This document shows positions 1 to 8,793 of a DNA stretch of 64,000 bases, in pieces. Location: positions 62,001-126,000 of the forward strand of contig NZ_BONQ01000047.1 of NCBI RefSeq assembly GCF_016862795.1. The letters are read 5' to 3'. The notes beneath the pieces are model-generated. The model was not told where the DNA came from, searched no databases, and saw only the letters and a program-made list of their open reading frames with translations. The position numbers were made by a program, and so were the translations under genes. This stretch comes from Dactylosporangium siamense (GTDB taxonomy: Bacteria; Actinomycetota; Actinomycetes; Mycobacteriales; Micromonosporaceae). Within the stretch, counting starts at the first letter, position 1; each line of letters begins with the position of its first letter.

Positions 1-430
1 CTGACGTCATGTGCGCAGCGGCGTCGTCATCACCGGCGCCGCGCTGGTCCGGGTCCGCAGCCGGAACGTGAGCGTCCAGGCGAAGCCAGGCGGCAGGACG
101 GTGGCGGCCACCCGCGGTGTGTTCGCCGACGGCCAGCACCGCGAACGTGACGCTCTCCCCCGCCCGCGTGGCCGTCGCCGTCCAGGCCTGCACGGGCTCC
201 GTGGTGCACAGGCGGGCGAAGACGCGGCCCGGCCCCTGCTGCTCCAGACGGACCCGCAGCACGTGGCCGTCGTCCTGCATCGTCACGGCCGCCCGCGTGG
301 GGCAGGCGGCCGCGGCGTGGGTCCGGGACACCGCGAGGACCGCACCCAGCGCGACGACGACCGCCGCGAGCAGCACCAGCACGCGGTGGGAACGCCGGGT
401 GACCGGCGCGCTCCGGGTCCGGAGCGCCAT
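1..430 (-). CDS. Secreted or membrane-anchored small protein, cut by the left edge
   Basis: An open frame on the minus strand begins at the ATG at 428-430 and runs off the left edge without a stop, giving at least 142 residues. The N-terminus is Arg-rich followed by a hydrophobic stretch (about residues 18-36, LVLLAAVVVALGAVLAV) and an Ala-rich site, which looks like a signal peptide or membrane anchor. The extracytoplasmic part has two cysteines (CPTRAAV and LCTTEP) and alternating beta-type sequence; the visible end is Asp/Ala/His-rich. It lies just downstream of the YcnI-like gene on the same strand, so a role in copper handling is possible, for example a YtkA/FixH or CopC-like protein, but no diagnostic motif is visible. 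The function is unassigned. Confidence 0.5.
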   Translation of the reverse strand, partial: MALRTRSAPVTRRSHRVLVLLAAVVVALGAVLAVSRTHAAAACPTRAAVTMQDDGHVLRVRLEQQGPGRVFARLCTTEPVQAWTATATRAGESVTFAVLAVGEHTAGGRHRPAAWLRLDAHVPAADPDQRGAGDDDAAAHMTS

Positions 431-585
431 CACGTGGACCGCCGTACCCTCGGCATGTCGGACGGCAGGCCCGCAGCGGTGACCGGCGGGTGTCCGCCGC
501 GGCGAACGGCGGCGCACCCGGCATCGGTCCTCATGCGGCAGCACACCAGGTAGTCGGTGCCGCCCGTGCCGAAGTTCCCGGCAGA

Positions 586-1308
586 TCAGGTGGTGCGGCC
601 CGCCCGGCGGTAGGCGAGGATGCCGACGAACAGCGCGGCAGCGCCGAGGAGCAGCCCGATCACACCTAGGGTGATCGCGGTGCCGTCGGTCGCGTCGTCG
701 TCGTTGGCGGTGGCGGCCGCGTCCTGCGCCGCCGTGTTCGCGCCGGCGGTCGCGGTGGCGGCGGCGTCGGTCTTCTTCGTGAGCTTCAGCACCGGGGCGG
801 GGTGCTCGGCCTCCGCGCCCGCGGCGGGCTCGTCGATCCAGCGCACGACCTCACCGTTGGAGTACGTCTGCAGCGCCTTGAACACGATCTGGTCCGCGGT
901 CGGCAGCGGGCCGAGCGAGACGTCGAACTCCTGGAACGTGTGCGGTTTGATCTCCGAACCCGCCGACGCCGTCCACGTGATCTTCGAGATCGCCTCGGTG
1001 ATCTCACCGTCGTCGGTTTTGATCGGCGTGGCGAGCTTGCTGTTCTCGGTGACGGCGGTCCAGCCCGCGACGGGCTTGAGCGACACCGACGCGATCGGCT
1101 TGTCGGTCGGGATCGCGATCTCCAGCTTCGTGGTGCTCGCGTCGTCCTTCTCGTTCGGGACCCGGAAGGTGACCTTCGTGTAGCCGCCCTGGGTCGCGGT
1201 GTTCGGGTTGACGGTCACGTGCGCAGACGCCGCAGCGGGGAACGCGAAAACCGCGACGGCGAGCGCGGTCAGGGCAGCACCGGCGCGGGCCAGGTGGGCG
1301 AGACGCAT
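586..1308 (-). CDS. ycnI: YcnI family (DUF1775) copper-binding surface protein
   Basis: The 240-residue protein has a signal peptide (about residues 1-29, ending PAAASA) so that the mature chain begins with His-Val (AHVTVNPNTA). An N-terminal histidine is the copper ligand of the YcnI family. The YcnI-type beta domain (about 30-175) is followed by an Ala/Thr/Asp-rich linker and a C-terminal transmembrane segment (about 210-232) with an Arg-rich tail, so it is displayed on the outer face of the membrane. It is divergent from the CopD-CtaG gene with about 90 bases between the two starts, so the promoters are shared or back to back. The family is known as a copper chaperone linked to CopC/CopD. 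The copper role is inferred from family and neighbour. Confidence 0.9.
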   Translation of the reverse strand: MRLAHLARAGAALTALAVAVFAFPAAASAHVTVNPNTATQGGYTKVTFRVPNEKDDASTTKLEIAIPTDKPIASVSLKPVAGWTAVTENSKLATPIKTDDGEITEAISKITWTASAGSEIKPHTFQEFDVSLGPLPTADQIVFKALQTYSNGEVVRWIDEPAAGAEAEHPAPVLKLTKKTDAAATATAGANTAAQDAAATANDDDATDGTAITLGVIGLLLGAAALFVGILAYRRAGRTT

Positions 1309-1397
1309 GACGGGTGGGTCCTCTCAGCAATGGCGGGAACTTTCGAGGTTCTCGGACCGACTACCTGGTTGATGCTCACGGTAGTGCACCGAAAACT

Positions 1398-3389
1398 ATG
1401 ACTTATATCGACCTGACCCGAAAGGTCCGCAAGCCCCTGATCCTCGCCAGCAGCGTGATCGCGCTGCTGGCTACCCTCGTCGTCGCGCTGCGGTGGGGCG
1501 GTGGGATCACCGGCCGCAGCATCGCCGGGCTGCCCGACGCGGGCGCACTCACCACATGGGGCCTGCCGCTGATCCGCACGGCCGTCGACATCGGCTGCGT
1601 CGCGACCGTCGGCTGGTGCGTGACCGCCGCGTTCCTGCTGCCCAGCCTCAAAGCCGGCCCAGACGGCGGCGGCCGGCACGGCGCCGGCCAGCTGCTCGGC
1701 CCGGCCGGCTACCGGATGCTGCGCCGCGCCTCCTGGTGGGCCGCCGGGTGGGCCGTCGCCGCCCTGCTCACGCTGCCGCTCACCCTCTCGGACCTGCTCG
1801 GCCGGCCGGTGTCGGACCTGACGTTCGACGGTGTCCGCAGCCTCGCGTGGTCGGTGAACCTCGGCCAGTCCGCCCTCACCCAGGCCGTCCTGGCCGCAAT
1901 CGTGGCCGTCGGAGGACGGCTCGTGCTCACCCGTACCGGCGCCGCAGTGATTGCCATCATCGCCTGCGCCGCAGCGGTCCCGCCCGCGTTGACCGGGCAC
2001 TCGGCCGGTGCCGGCGATCACCAGCTCGCCGTGACGAGCCTCGCGGTGCACATGCTCGCCGCCGCGCTGTGGGTCGGTGGGCTCGGCGCCCTGCTCACCC
2101 TCCGCTCCGACCCTGTCCTGAGCATCGCCGTGCGCGGGTACAGCCGGCTCGCCCTCGGCTGCTGGATAGCGGTCGCGGTGAGCGGCCTCGCCAACGCCGC
2201 CGTCCGCCTCGGCGCCCTCGACGAGCTGTGGCGCTCCCGCTACGGCCTGCTGCTCCTCGGCAAGGTCGCCGCGCTGCTGGTCGTCGGGGTGTTCGGTGCG
2301 GTGCAGCGCCGCCGCGCCTTCTTCTCCTTCCGCCGGCTCGCGGCGGGTGAGCTGCTCGTCTTCGCCGCCACCGTCGGCCTCGCCGTTGCGCTGTCCCGCA
2401 CGCCGACGCCCGTGCCGACCGACCCGGTCGACACCGACGCCGTCACCGACCTGCTCGGCTTCACCGCCCCGGCGCCGATCAGCGCCGCCCGGGTTTTCTG
2501 GCCGCCGCTGCTGGACGGGTTCTTCATCGCGGTGTCGGTACTGGCAGCCGCCGGCTACCTGGTCGGGGTGTGGCGGCTGCGCCGCGCCGGGCACCACTGG
2601 CCGGTGAGCCGCACGGTGAGCTGGCTCGGCGGGGTGGTGCTGCTGGCGTTCTTCACCGTCGGCGGGTTCGCCCGTTACGCCTACGTGCTGTTCAGCGCGC
2701 ACATGGCCCAGCACCTGGTCCTCGCGATGGTGGTGCCGATCCTGCTCGTCGGCGGCGCCCCGGCCACCCTTGCACTACGCACCCTGCGCCCACCGGCCGA
2801 CCCGGCGGTCCGCGGCGCCCGCGACTGGCTGCTGCTCGCCCTGCACAGCCGCATCCTCCGCCTGCTCTCACATCCCGTCGTCGCGCTCGCCCTCTACGTC
2901 GTGAGCCTGTACGGGCTGTACTTCAGCGACCTGCTCGGCGTGGTCATGCGGTACCACCTCGGGCACCTCGCCATGCTGACCCACTTCGTGCTGACCGGAT
3001 ACCTGTTCTTCTGGGTCCTCATCGGCGTCGACCCCGGCCGCCGACCGGTCCCACCACCCGTCCTGGTCCTGGCACACCTCGCCGGGATGGCGTTCCACGC
3101 GTTCCTCGGCGTCGCGCTCATGCAGTCCCGCACGGTCATCGCCGCCGACTGGTACACCGCCGTGCACCCCGCATGGGCTGGCGGTCTCCTCGCCGACCAG
3201 CGCGTCGGCGCCGGCCTCGCGTGGGCTTTCGGCGAGATCCCCGCCGTCGCCATCCTCATCCTGCTCGTCGTGCGGTGGATCCGCGCCGACGAACGCGAGC
3301 AACGCCGGGCCGACCGCAACGGGGACGAGGAACACGCCCGGTACAACGACTTTCTGCGCCGCGCCGCCGAGGCTGCGGAGCAGCGCTGA
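1398..3389 (+). CDS. Copper resistance CopD / cytochrome c oxidase assembly CtaG fusion protein
   Basis: This 663-residue polytopic membrane protein joins two families. The N-terminal half (about residues 10-340) is a CopD-type copper import domain with about eight hydrophobic segments. The C-terminal half (about 355-640) is a caa3-type CtaG domain with conserved membrane histidines (AHMAQHLVLAMVVP, RYHLGHLAMLTHF, HLAGMAFHAF). CtaG-type proteins deliver copper to cytochrome c oxidase; CopD brings copper across the membrane, so the fusion would couple import to oxidase assembly. The start at 1398 (MTYIDLTRK) was chosen because it precedes the first membrane segment directly; an in-frame ATG at 1314 would add 28 residues with no membrane character and run into the divergent ycnI start region. 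The C-terminal tail is charged and cytoplasmic. Confidence 0.9.
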   Translation: MTYIDLTRKVRKPLILASSVIALLATLVVALRWGGGITGRSIAGLPDAGALTTWGLPLIRTAVDIGCVATVGWCVTAAFLLPSLKAGPDGGGRHGAGQLLGPAGYRMLRRASWWAAGWAVAALLTLPLTLSDLLGRPVSDLTFDGVRSLAWSVNLGQSALTQAVLAAIVAVGGRLVLTRTGAAVIAIIACAAAVPPALTGHSAGAGDHQLAVTSLAVHMLAAALWVGGLGALLTLRSDPVLSIAVRGYSRLALGCWIAVAVSGLANAAVRLGALDELWRSRYGLLLLGKVAALLVVGVFGAVQRRRAFFSFRRLAAGELLVFAATVGLAVALSRTPTPVPTDPVDTDAVTDLLGFTAPAPISAARVFWPPLLDGFFIAVSVLAAAGYLVGVWRLRRAGHHWPVSRTVSWLGGVVLLAFFTVGGFARYAYVLFSAHMAQHLVLAMVVPILLVGGAPATLALRTLRPPADPAVRGARDWLLLALHSRILRLLSHPVVALALYVVSLYGLYFSDLLGVVMRYHLGHLAMLTHFVLTGYLFFWVLIGVDPGRRPVPPPVLVLAHLAGMAFHAFLGVALMQSRTVIAADWYTAVHPAWAGGLLADQRVGAGLAWAFGEIPAVAILILLVVRWIRADEREQRRADRNGDEEHARYNDFLRRAAEAAEQR

Positions 3390-3522
3390 AGAATCTTCGA
3401 ACTGCCGGGAACTCGGCGGCCGTTCCGGACGACTACATGCTCGTGGGCGCGTCAGCCAAGGACGTCTGCGGGTGCCACACGTCCGTTTCGCCCTGAACCG
3501 TCGTCCGCCCCGGAGGTTCCCG

Positions 3523-5016
3523 ATGTCCATCGCCACCGACGTATCACCCCCGACCGAGGAGCCCGCCGCACAACCCGGCGCGCGGCCCGGCACCCAGCCG
3601 GCCCGGTCGCTCTCGGTGGTGCCGCTGCTGCTGCGGCTGCACTTCTACGCCGGTGTCCTCGTCGCGCCGCTGCTCGTGATCGCCGCGCTCACCGGGCTGC
3701 TGTTCGTGTTCACCCCCCAGCTCGACGGTATCGTCTACGACAAGGAACTGCACGTCGCCAAGGTCGGCCCGGGTCTGCCGAAGCCGCTGTCCGAGCAGGT
3801 GAACGCCGCAATCGCTGCCCACCCGACCGGCACGTTCTCCTCCGTCATCCCCGCCGGGGCACCCGACGCGACCACCAAGGTCGTGTTCATGGTGCCCGAA
3901 CTCGGCGAGAAGCAGGAGACGGTGTACGTCGACCCGTACACCGGGGAAATCCGCGGCACCCTGGTCACCTGGTGGGGGTCCACCCCACTGACGACCTGGC
4001 TCGACGACTTCCACCGGCATCTGCACCTCGACGACATCGGCGTGCTCTACTCCGAGACCGCCGCCAGCTGGCTGTGGATCGTCGCCCTCGGCGGGCTGAT
4101 CCTGTGGTGCAACCGGCAGTGGCGCATCCGCGGTGAGAAGCGCCGCAGCCGCGTCGAGGCCACCCTGCTCTATGACACCGCCGCCGCCAAGGGCGTACGC
4201 CGCACCCGCGGCATGCACGGCGCCACCGGCGTCTGGCTCATCGTCGGCCTGCTCTTCCTCTCCGCGACCGGCCTCACCTGGTCCGACCACGCCGGCGCCA
4301 ACTTCGACAAGGCCCTCGCCTCCCTCAAGTCCGAACGACCCGCGCTCGACACCAGCGGCGCGCCCGCCGGCGCCGCACCCGCCACCGGCGGCGGACACCA
4401 CAGCGAAGGCGGCGCAGCAGCCGCCGGCGACCCCGCCCAGGTCGACAACGTCCTGCACATCGCCCGCACCAACGGCATCACCGGCCCGATCGAGATCAGC
4501 GCCCCCGCCGAAGAAGGCGCCGCCTGGTCGGTCGTGCAGAACGACAACGTCTGGCCCGTCCACTTCGACAAGATCGCCGTCGACCCGGTCGCCGGCACCG
4601 TCCTGCACCGCGTGAACTACGCCGACTGGCCGTTCCTCGCCAAACTGTCCGCGCTCGGCATCCAGGCCCACATGGGCTACCTGTTCGGCCTGGCCAACCA
4701 GCTGCTGCTCGCCGCGCTCGCCATCGGCCTGCTCTGCGTCATCTTCTGGGGCTACCGCATGTGGTGGCAGCGCCGCCCCACCCGCGGCACCCGGCAGGCC
4801 CCCGTCGGCGCCCCACCCGCCCGCGGCGCCTGGCGCAAACTCCGCTGGCCGCTGCTCATCATCGGCATCCTCGTCACCGCCGCCCTTGGCTGGGCACTGC
4901 CCGCCTTCGGCGTCACCCTCGTCGCGTTCCTCATCATCGACCTCGTCGCCGGCCTGATCCGGCGCCGCCGCCGCAACACCCCGGTCCCCACCTCACCGGC
5001 ACCCGCCGGCGCGTAA
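3523..5016 (+). CDS. PepSY-associated transmembrane protein
   Basis: The 497-residue protein has a Pro/Ala-rich cytoplasmic N-terminus, a first membrane segment (about 37-60, FYAGVLVAPLLVIAALTGLL), an extracytoplasmic PepSY-type segment containing VYVDPYTGEIRG, a conserved His cluster (DDFHRHLHL) at the start of the next membrane pair, a long Ala/Gly loop with HH, and further membrane segments to an Arg-rich tail. This is the layout of the PepSY-TM family, whose members are thought to act in ferric-siderophore reduction or haem/metal handling; the paired histidines could bind haem. The start at 3523 has a GGAGG Shine-Dalgarno at 3512-3516. The surrounding copper and cobalt genes fit a metal role. 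The substrate is not known. Confidence 0.85.
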   Translation: MSIATDVSPPTEEPAAQPGARPGTQPARSLSVVPLLLRLHFYAGVLVAPLLVIAALTGLLFVFTPQLDGIVYDKELHVAKVGPGLPKPLSEQVNAAIAAHPTGTFSSVIPAGAPDATTKVVFMVPELGEKQETVYVDPYTGEIRGTLVTWWGSTPLTTWLDDFHRHLHLDDIGVLYSETAASWLWIVALGGLILWCNRQWRIRGEKRRSRVEATLLYDTAAAKGVRRTRGMHGATGVWLIVGLLFLSATGLTWSDHAGANFDKALASLKSERPALDTSGAPAGAAPATGGGHHSEGGAAAAGDPAQVDNVLHIARTNGITGPIEISAPAEEGAAWSVVQNDNVWPVHFDKIAVDPVAGTVLHRVNYADWPFLAKLSALGIQAHMGYLFGLANQLLLAALAIGLLCVIFWGYRMWWQRRPTRGTRQAPVGAPPARGAWRKLRWPLLIIGILVTAALGWALPAFGVTLVAFLIIDLVAGLIRRRRRNTPVPTSPAPAGA

Positions 5017-5026
5017 CCCCCTGGTT

Positions 5027-5061
5027 CCCGGCGAGGCCGCAACTTCGCCGTCCTCGCCGGG
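5027..5061 (+). terminator. Hairpin terminator after the PepSY gene
   Basis: A perfect 10-bp stem (CCCGGCGAGG at 5027-5036 with CCTCGCCGGG at 5052-5061) and a 15-base loop begins 10 bases after the PepSY stop codon. There is no clear T-run, as is common in high-GC actinomycetes. Confidence 0.55.
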
Positions 5062-5199
5062 GACCCAAAGGGACGCGGACCATTGAACGACCGTCGATGC
5101 CAGCGCAGCTGTTTCATTCACGCTCATGGGGGTTCCCACCCGCCCTTTCGGCTGCGTACCGTGAAGACTCGACTACCAATTGCTCGGTAGGAGGTCGTC

Positions 5200-5571
5200 A
5201 TGCGACGTGCCCTGTTCCTCCTGGTGGCTTCGACCGGCCTGGTGCTGATCGCCACCCCAGCATCGGCGTTCGCCCACAACGCGGTCCACAACGTGTGGCT
5301 GCACACGCTCCTCGACGGCCTGACCCTCGCGGTCGTCACCGCCCCGCTGTGGACGGCGATGCTGTGGGGCGCGGCCCACAAACGGCTCCTGCTGGCCCTC
5401 GTCGCGGTCGTACAGATCCCGGTGGCGGTCATCGGCTTCGTCCCGATCTCCACCCCATGGATCCACCTCGCCTCGTTCGCCGGCGCGCTGGGCCTGACCG
5501 GGTTCTCGTTGTGGTACGTGCGTCGCCTCGCCCGCACACCCGACACGGCACCGGTCACCGCGGCATCCTGA
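5200..5571 (+). CDS. Small membrane protein of unknown function
   Basis: The 123-residue protein has a cleavable-looking signal peptide (residues 1-25, ending ASAFA), then histidines (HNAVHNVWLH) and three hydrophobic segments (about 38-60, 63-82, 86-105), ending in an Arg-rich cytoplasmic tail. The start is supported by a GGAGG Shine-Dalgarno a few bases upstream. The His motif after the signal peptide could bind metal. It stands alone between the PepSY terminator and the cobalamin riboswitch, among copper and cobalt genes. I do not recognise the family. Confidence 0.75.
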   Translation: MRRALFLLVASTGLVLIATPASAFAHNAVHNVWLHTLLDGLTLAVVTAPLWTAMLWGAAHKRLLLALVAVVQIPVAVIGFVPISTPWIHLASFAGALGLTGFSLWYVRRLARTPDTAPVTAAS

Positions 5572-5650
5572 CGCCGCCCATCGCGACTCGAGTGCCGCTC
5601 GGCACATTGATTGACACGCCGGTACGCCGACCGTAGCGTCCCCGGCGACA

Positions 5651-5743
5651 CGTGACGGTCAAACGGAAGCCGGTGCAAGCCCGGCACGGTCGCGCCACTG
5701 TGACCACCGCGAGCGGTGGAAGTCAGACCCGGCGACCGTCACG
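5651..5743 (+). promoter_or_regulatory. Cobalamin (B12) riboswitch, compact type
   Basis: The segment has the cobalamin riboswitch core: GGAAGCCGGTGCAA, then GCCACTG at 5694-5700, then GGAAGTCAGACC. It is closed by a perfect 10-bp P1 helix (CGTGACGGTC at 5651-5660 with GACCGTCACG at 5734-5743). At 93 bases it is short, which suggests a variant lacking the larger peripheral helices. The next gene, cbtB, starts at 5786, with its AGGAGG Shine-Dalgarno at 5773-5778. Binding of cobalamin would be expected to switch off cobalt uptake by cbtBA. Whether control is on translation or transcription is not clear. Confidence 0.92.
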
Positions 5744-5785
5744 ACACCACTCGATGGGACGCGTAATCCCGCAGGAGGCTGCCTC

Positions 5786-6001
5786 ATGGCAACCATTTCC
5801 GCGCTGCCCGCTCCGGGCACCGCACCCGCCCCGATCCCGTTCCGGCAGATCCTGCCGTGGGCACTCTTCGGCGCCGTCATCGCCGTCGTACTGCTGTACT
5901 TCGTCGGCGCCGAGCAGGGCATCACCGCCGTGTTCGCCGGCGAGACCGTGCACGAGTTCGTCCACGACGGCCGGCACCTGCTCGGCTTCCTCTGCCACTG
6001 A
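5786..6001 (+). CDS. cbtB: Cobalt transporter subunit CbtB
   Basis: The 71-residue protein has one membrane segment (about 22-44) and a His-rich C-terminal tail (HEFVHDGRHLLGFLCH), which is the CbtB pattern; the histidines are thought to bind cobalt. It lies between the cobalamin riboswitch and cbtA. The Shine-Dalgarno AGGAGG sits 7 bases before the ATG. Together with CbtA it forms a B12-regulated cobalt uptake system. Length matches the family. Confidence 0.92.
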   Translation: MATISALPAPGTAPAPIPFRQILPWALFGAVIAVVLLYFVGAEQGITAVFAGETVHEFVHDGRHLLGFLCH

Positions 6002-6015
6002 GAGGGACGCCGATC

Positions 6016-6765
6016 ATGTTGAACGCCCGTACCCTGCTCATCCGCGGCATGTTCGTCGGCGTCGTCGCCGGTATCGCTGCGTTCGTGTTCGCGTATTTCT
6101 TCGGTGAGGGCCCGATCGGCGACGCGATCGCCTTCGAGGAGGCGCACGCCACTCCGCTGCCCGCCGGTGAGCACGAGCACGAGCTCGTCAGCCGCGGCGT
6201 GCAGAGCACCATCGGCCTGCTCACCGCCTCGGTCGTCTACGGCATCGCGCTCGGCGGCCTGTTCGCCATCACCGTCGCGATCGCCGCCGGCCGCATCGGC
6301 AGACTCAGCGCCCGCGCCACCGCCGGGCTCGTCGCCGTCGCCGGTTTCGTCGGGGTGGCGCTGGTGCCGTTTCTGAAGTACCCGGCGAACCCGCCGGCGA
6401 CCGGTAACCCCGACACTCTCGGGCAGCGGACCGGCCTGTACTTCCTGATGCTCGTCATCGGCGTCGCCGCCGTCATCGGCGTGGTCGTCGTCGCCCGGTC
6501 GCTGCAGCCGCGGCTCGGCACCTGGAACGCGACGATCGCCGCTACCGTCGGCGCCGCCGTGGTGGTCGGCACCGCGATAGCGCTGCTGCCCTCGATCAAC
6601 GAGGTGCCGGAGAGCTTCTCCCCGATCCTGCTGTGGCAGTTCCGGCTCGCCTCACTCGGCACACAAGCGGTCACCTGGGCCACCCTCGGCCTGCTGTTCG
6701 GCTACCTCACCGAACGCAGCCAGCGTCCCGCCCCCACGGTCGCGGCGCAACCAGTCGCTGCCTGA
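6016..6765 (+). CDS. cbtA: Cobalt transporter subunit CbtA
   Basis: The 249-residue membrane protein starts at 6016, 14 bases after cbtB and behind an AGAGGGA ribosome site. It has about six hydrophobic segments, and an extracytoplasmic loop after the first one contains histidines (EEAHATPL, EHEHEL) that could hold cobalt. A membrane loop carries FLKYPANPPATGNPDT, a segment typical of CbtA. It should be co-transcribed with cbtB under the cobalamin riboswitch and work with it in cobalt uptake for B12 synthesis. Confidence 0.92.
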   Translation: MLNARTLLIRGMFVGVVAGIAAFVFAYFFGEGPIGDAIAFEEAHATPLPAGEHEHELVSRGVQSTIGLLTASVVYGIALGGLFAITVAIAAGRIGRLSARATAGLVAVAGFVGVALVPFLKYPANPPATGNPDTLGQRTGLYFLMLVIGVAAVIGVVVVARSLQPRLGTWNATIAATVGAAVVVGTAIALLPSINEVPESFSPILLWQFRLASLGTQAVTWATLGLLFGYLTERSQRPAPTVAAQPVAA

Positions 6766-7158
6766 TCGAATCTCCGTTGGCCGGTCTGATACAGCCTCGG
6801 CGCTATCAGCTGTAGCCGGCCATCGGCACCGTCGAAAGCCGGGCCTTCGACTCCGGCAGCCACCCAGAGCCGCGCCGTAGCCCGCTGCCGGATCAGCTCG
6901 ACTTCAACGAACGGGTCCGGCCTGGCACAGCGTGGGGCGCGCCCGTCGCCGGTGGATCGACGAAAGCACTGAGCCGGAGCTGCTGCCCAACAACGGCAGC
7001 TCCGGCTCGGAGGGCATGCCCGAGGTCCTACCTTGTGATGTAGATCAGGTACACCTTGCGACACCGGCGGTCGGCTCGGCGGGGACGAATTCGCCGTCGC
7101 CGTCCTCGGCCCACCGAACTCCGGACGTGCGCGGACATTGGGTTCGGCGTCGTGCGCG
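6766..7158. other. Intergenic region between convergent genes
   Basis: This stretch separates cbtA (plus) from the nuclease-like gene (minus). I see no coding sequence. The only clear structure is the hairpin at 6971-7008. Confidence 0.5.
6971..7008. terminator. Perfect hairpin, probable bidirectional terminator
   Basis: A perfect 13-bp inverted repeat (GAGCCGGAGCTGC at 6971-6983 and GCAGCTCCGGCTC at 6996-7008) has a 12-base loop. It lies between the 3' ends of two convergent genes, so it can stop transcription from both sides. No T-run is present. Confidence 0.5.
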
Positions 7159-8793
7159 TCAGGTATTGGCGGGCCGACCGGCGTAGATGCCTTCGTCGTC
7201 GGTGCAGACATACCGCGCGACGGCGTCGTCGGTACCGCCGACTGCAGCGCGGAGCTCCGGCAGGTTGGCCAGGCTAAGGCGTGGGGCACGGATCGTGACG
7301 TTGCCGAGGTCGAGGGTGCGCCCGCCGCAGTACACGATGTAATTGGCAGGTTCCATCAGCATTCCGCCAGGCGGCAGCGTTTCGTGCATGGCGACAAAAT
7401 CGGCGAGCCTGTCGCTGCGCACGGTGAGCAGCACCGCGTTCTTGTCGGTCCGGATCTCTTCACCATCGAGGAGGCGGACCGCGTCGAGGAGGTCTGCCGC
7501 TTCGTCCGGCGGGATCTCGTCTGGGATCGGGAACTGCTGTCCGGTATGCGCCTGGACCCGTTCGAGTGCAGCGATGATGTCGGCGGCATGTCGGGCGCTG
7601 GCGATGAGGTCCACCATACGCGCTTCGGTGACGACGAACGGACTGCCAAGCCGGCGGTCGTTGACCCGCAGTTCGAGCCGGTCAGTCGACTCGGCTTGAC
7701 GGAAGACCTCGTAGGCGCCACTGATGGCGTACGGATACTTGCCGGCTGCCCTACCGGTCAGGTGGGCACGGACAGCACCACCGAGCTCCGGTCGGTCGGC
7801 CTGCAGAACAGCGGTGAACAACGCGGCAGGGTCGCCCACTGTGACTCGCAGCCCACGCCGTCCGATCGTCGGGGGTTGCTGGGGGAACATGCCGAGGCGG
7901 TGCTTGACCGTCCCGGTGGCCGCGACAAGCACTAGCTGGTACGTCGGCGGCGGCCCGGTCATTACGGTGCGGGTGGTGATCTGCAGCTGTCCGGTGGGGC
8001 CGCTGAGCTGAAACAGCTCGCCGATGCTGGAGGCCCGCAGGTCCGCGTCCGGCCGCAGGTATCTGCCGTCAACGGTGATGTCGCCGCCGTAGTCGAGGAC
8101 ATCGGTCAGTTGCTGTCGGACCGCCGTCGCTGACGGGTCGTCTGCAGGGAACGTGAAGAGTTCGTCGAGCGAGTCAGGGTCGAGTTGATCGGTGGGCAAC
8201 TGGGACGTCAGGTTGAGCATGACGCCGTCAGCGGTGGTCGCGAAGTCGAGCCGGTGCGGGGTGAGGGCTTGGCCGCGGTCGCGCAGCCGAGCAACTCGCT
8301 CGACGAGGTCATCGACGGTGGTGATAACGGCCTGTTCCATGCCGAACTGCTGGGCCAGGGTGAGCAGTTCGTAGCTTTCGCCTTCAACGAAACGGCGCAG
8401 ATGCTCCCGAGTGCCGAGGTGGCCGTTGAGCCACTGCAGCCCGCGCCAGACCAGCTTGACGTCTGGGTGGTCGCGCTGCAGGTCGTCGAACCAGGTTTCC
8501 TCTGCTGGCGAGTGGTCCAGCGGCAGCACCAGCACCCAGCACGCCGGGCTGTGATTGATGGCTTGCGCGAGCGATCGTTCCACCTCGCGGCGCTGCGTTT
8601 TCGTGAGCCGGACCGCGAACGACTTGATCTCAAAGATGACGAGGCCGTCCGTGCTGTCCCACCGCACGTCACGGCCGCCGTCGCCACCGCGGCCGTCGAT
8701 CGGCCGGGCCCCGTCGTACAGGTCGACGAGCAACATCTGGATGGCATGTTCGATGGTGGCCGGGTCCAGCCGATCCCAGCGAATCGCGCTCAC
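7159..8793 (-). CDS. PD-(D/E)XK restriction-endonuclease-like protein
   Basis: The 544-residue protein begins with a nuclease-like domain: Glu15, the loop GGDGGRDV with Asp42, and the catalytic-type EIK at 55-57 (VIFEIKSF). This E...GGDGG-D...E-x-K order is that of Mrr/restriction endonuclease-like PD-(D/E)XK enzymes. The remaining 430 or so residues are mixed alpha/beta without a motif I recognise and may bind a partner or sense a signal. I prefer the GTG at 8793 because GGAG lies upstream at normal spacing and the domain begins at once; an ATG at 8910 would add 39 low-quality residues. It stands alone beside recombinase debris, consistent with acquired DNA. DNA cleavage is inferred; a role in defence is possible but not shown. 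Confidence 0.75.
   Translation of the reverse strand: MSAIRWDRLDPATIEHAIQMLLVDLYDGARPIDGRGGDGGRDVRWDSTDGLVIFEIKSFAVRLTKTQRREVERSLAQAINHSPACWVLVLPLDHSPAEETWFDDLQRDHPDVKLVWRGLQWLNGHLGTREHLRRFVEGESYELLTLAQQFGMEQAVITTVDDLVERVARLRDRGQALTPHRLDFATTADGVMLNLTSQLPTDQLDPDSLDELFTFPADDPSATAVRQQLTDVLDYGGDITVDGRYLRPDADLRASSIGELFQLSGPTGQLQITTRTVMTGPPPTYQLVLVAATGTVKHRLGMFPQQPPTIGRRGLRVTVGDPAALFTAVLQADRPELGGAVRAHLTGRAAGKYPYAISGAYEVFRQAESTDRLELRVNDRRLGSPFVVTEARMVDLIASARHAADIIAALERVQAHTGQQFPIPDEIPPDEAADLLDAVRLLDGEEIRTDKNAVLLTVRSDRLADFVAMHETLPPGGMLMEPANYIVYCGGRTLDLGNVTIRAPRLSLANLPELRAAVGGTDDAVARYVCTDDEGIYAGRPANT

Noticed and set aside
11-553. Plus-strand open frame at the left edge
   Set aside because: Arg/Pro/His-rich shadow; the minus strand has a signal-peptide-like start at 430.
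1269-2714. Long minus-strand open frame (481 codons) opposite the CopD-CtaG gene
   Set aside because: Composition is Gly/Ala/Arg/Glu-rich with no domain pattern; it is an antisense shadow of a clear membrane protein gene.
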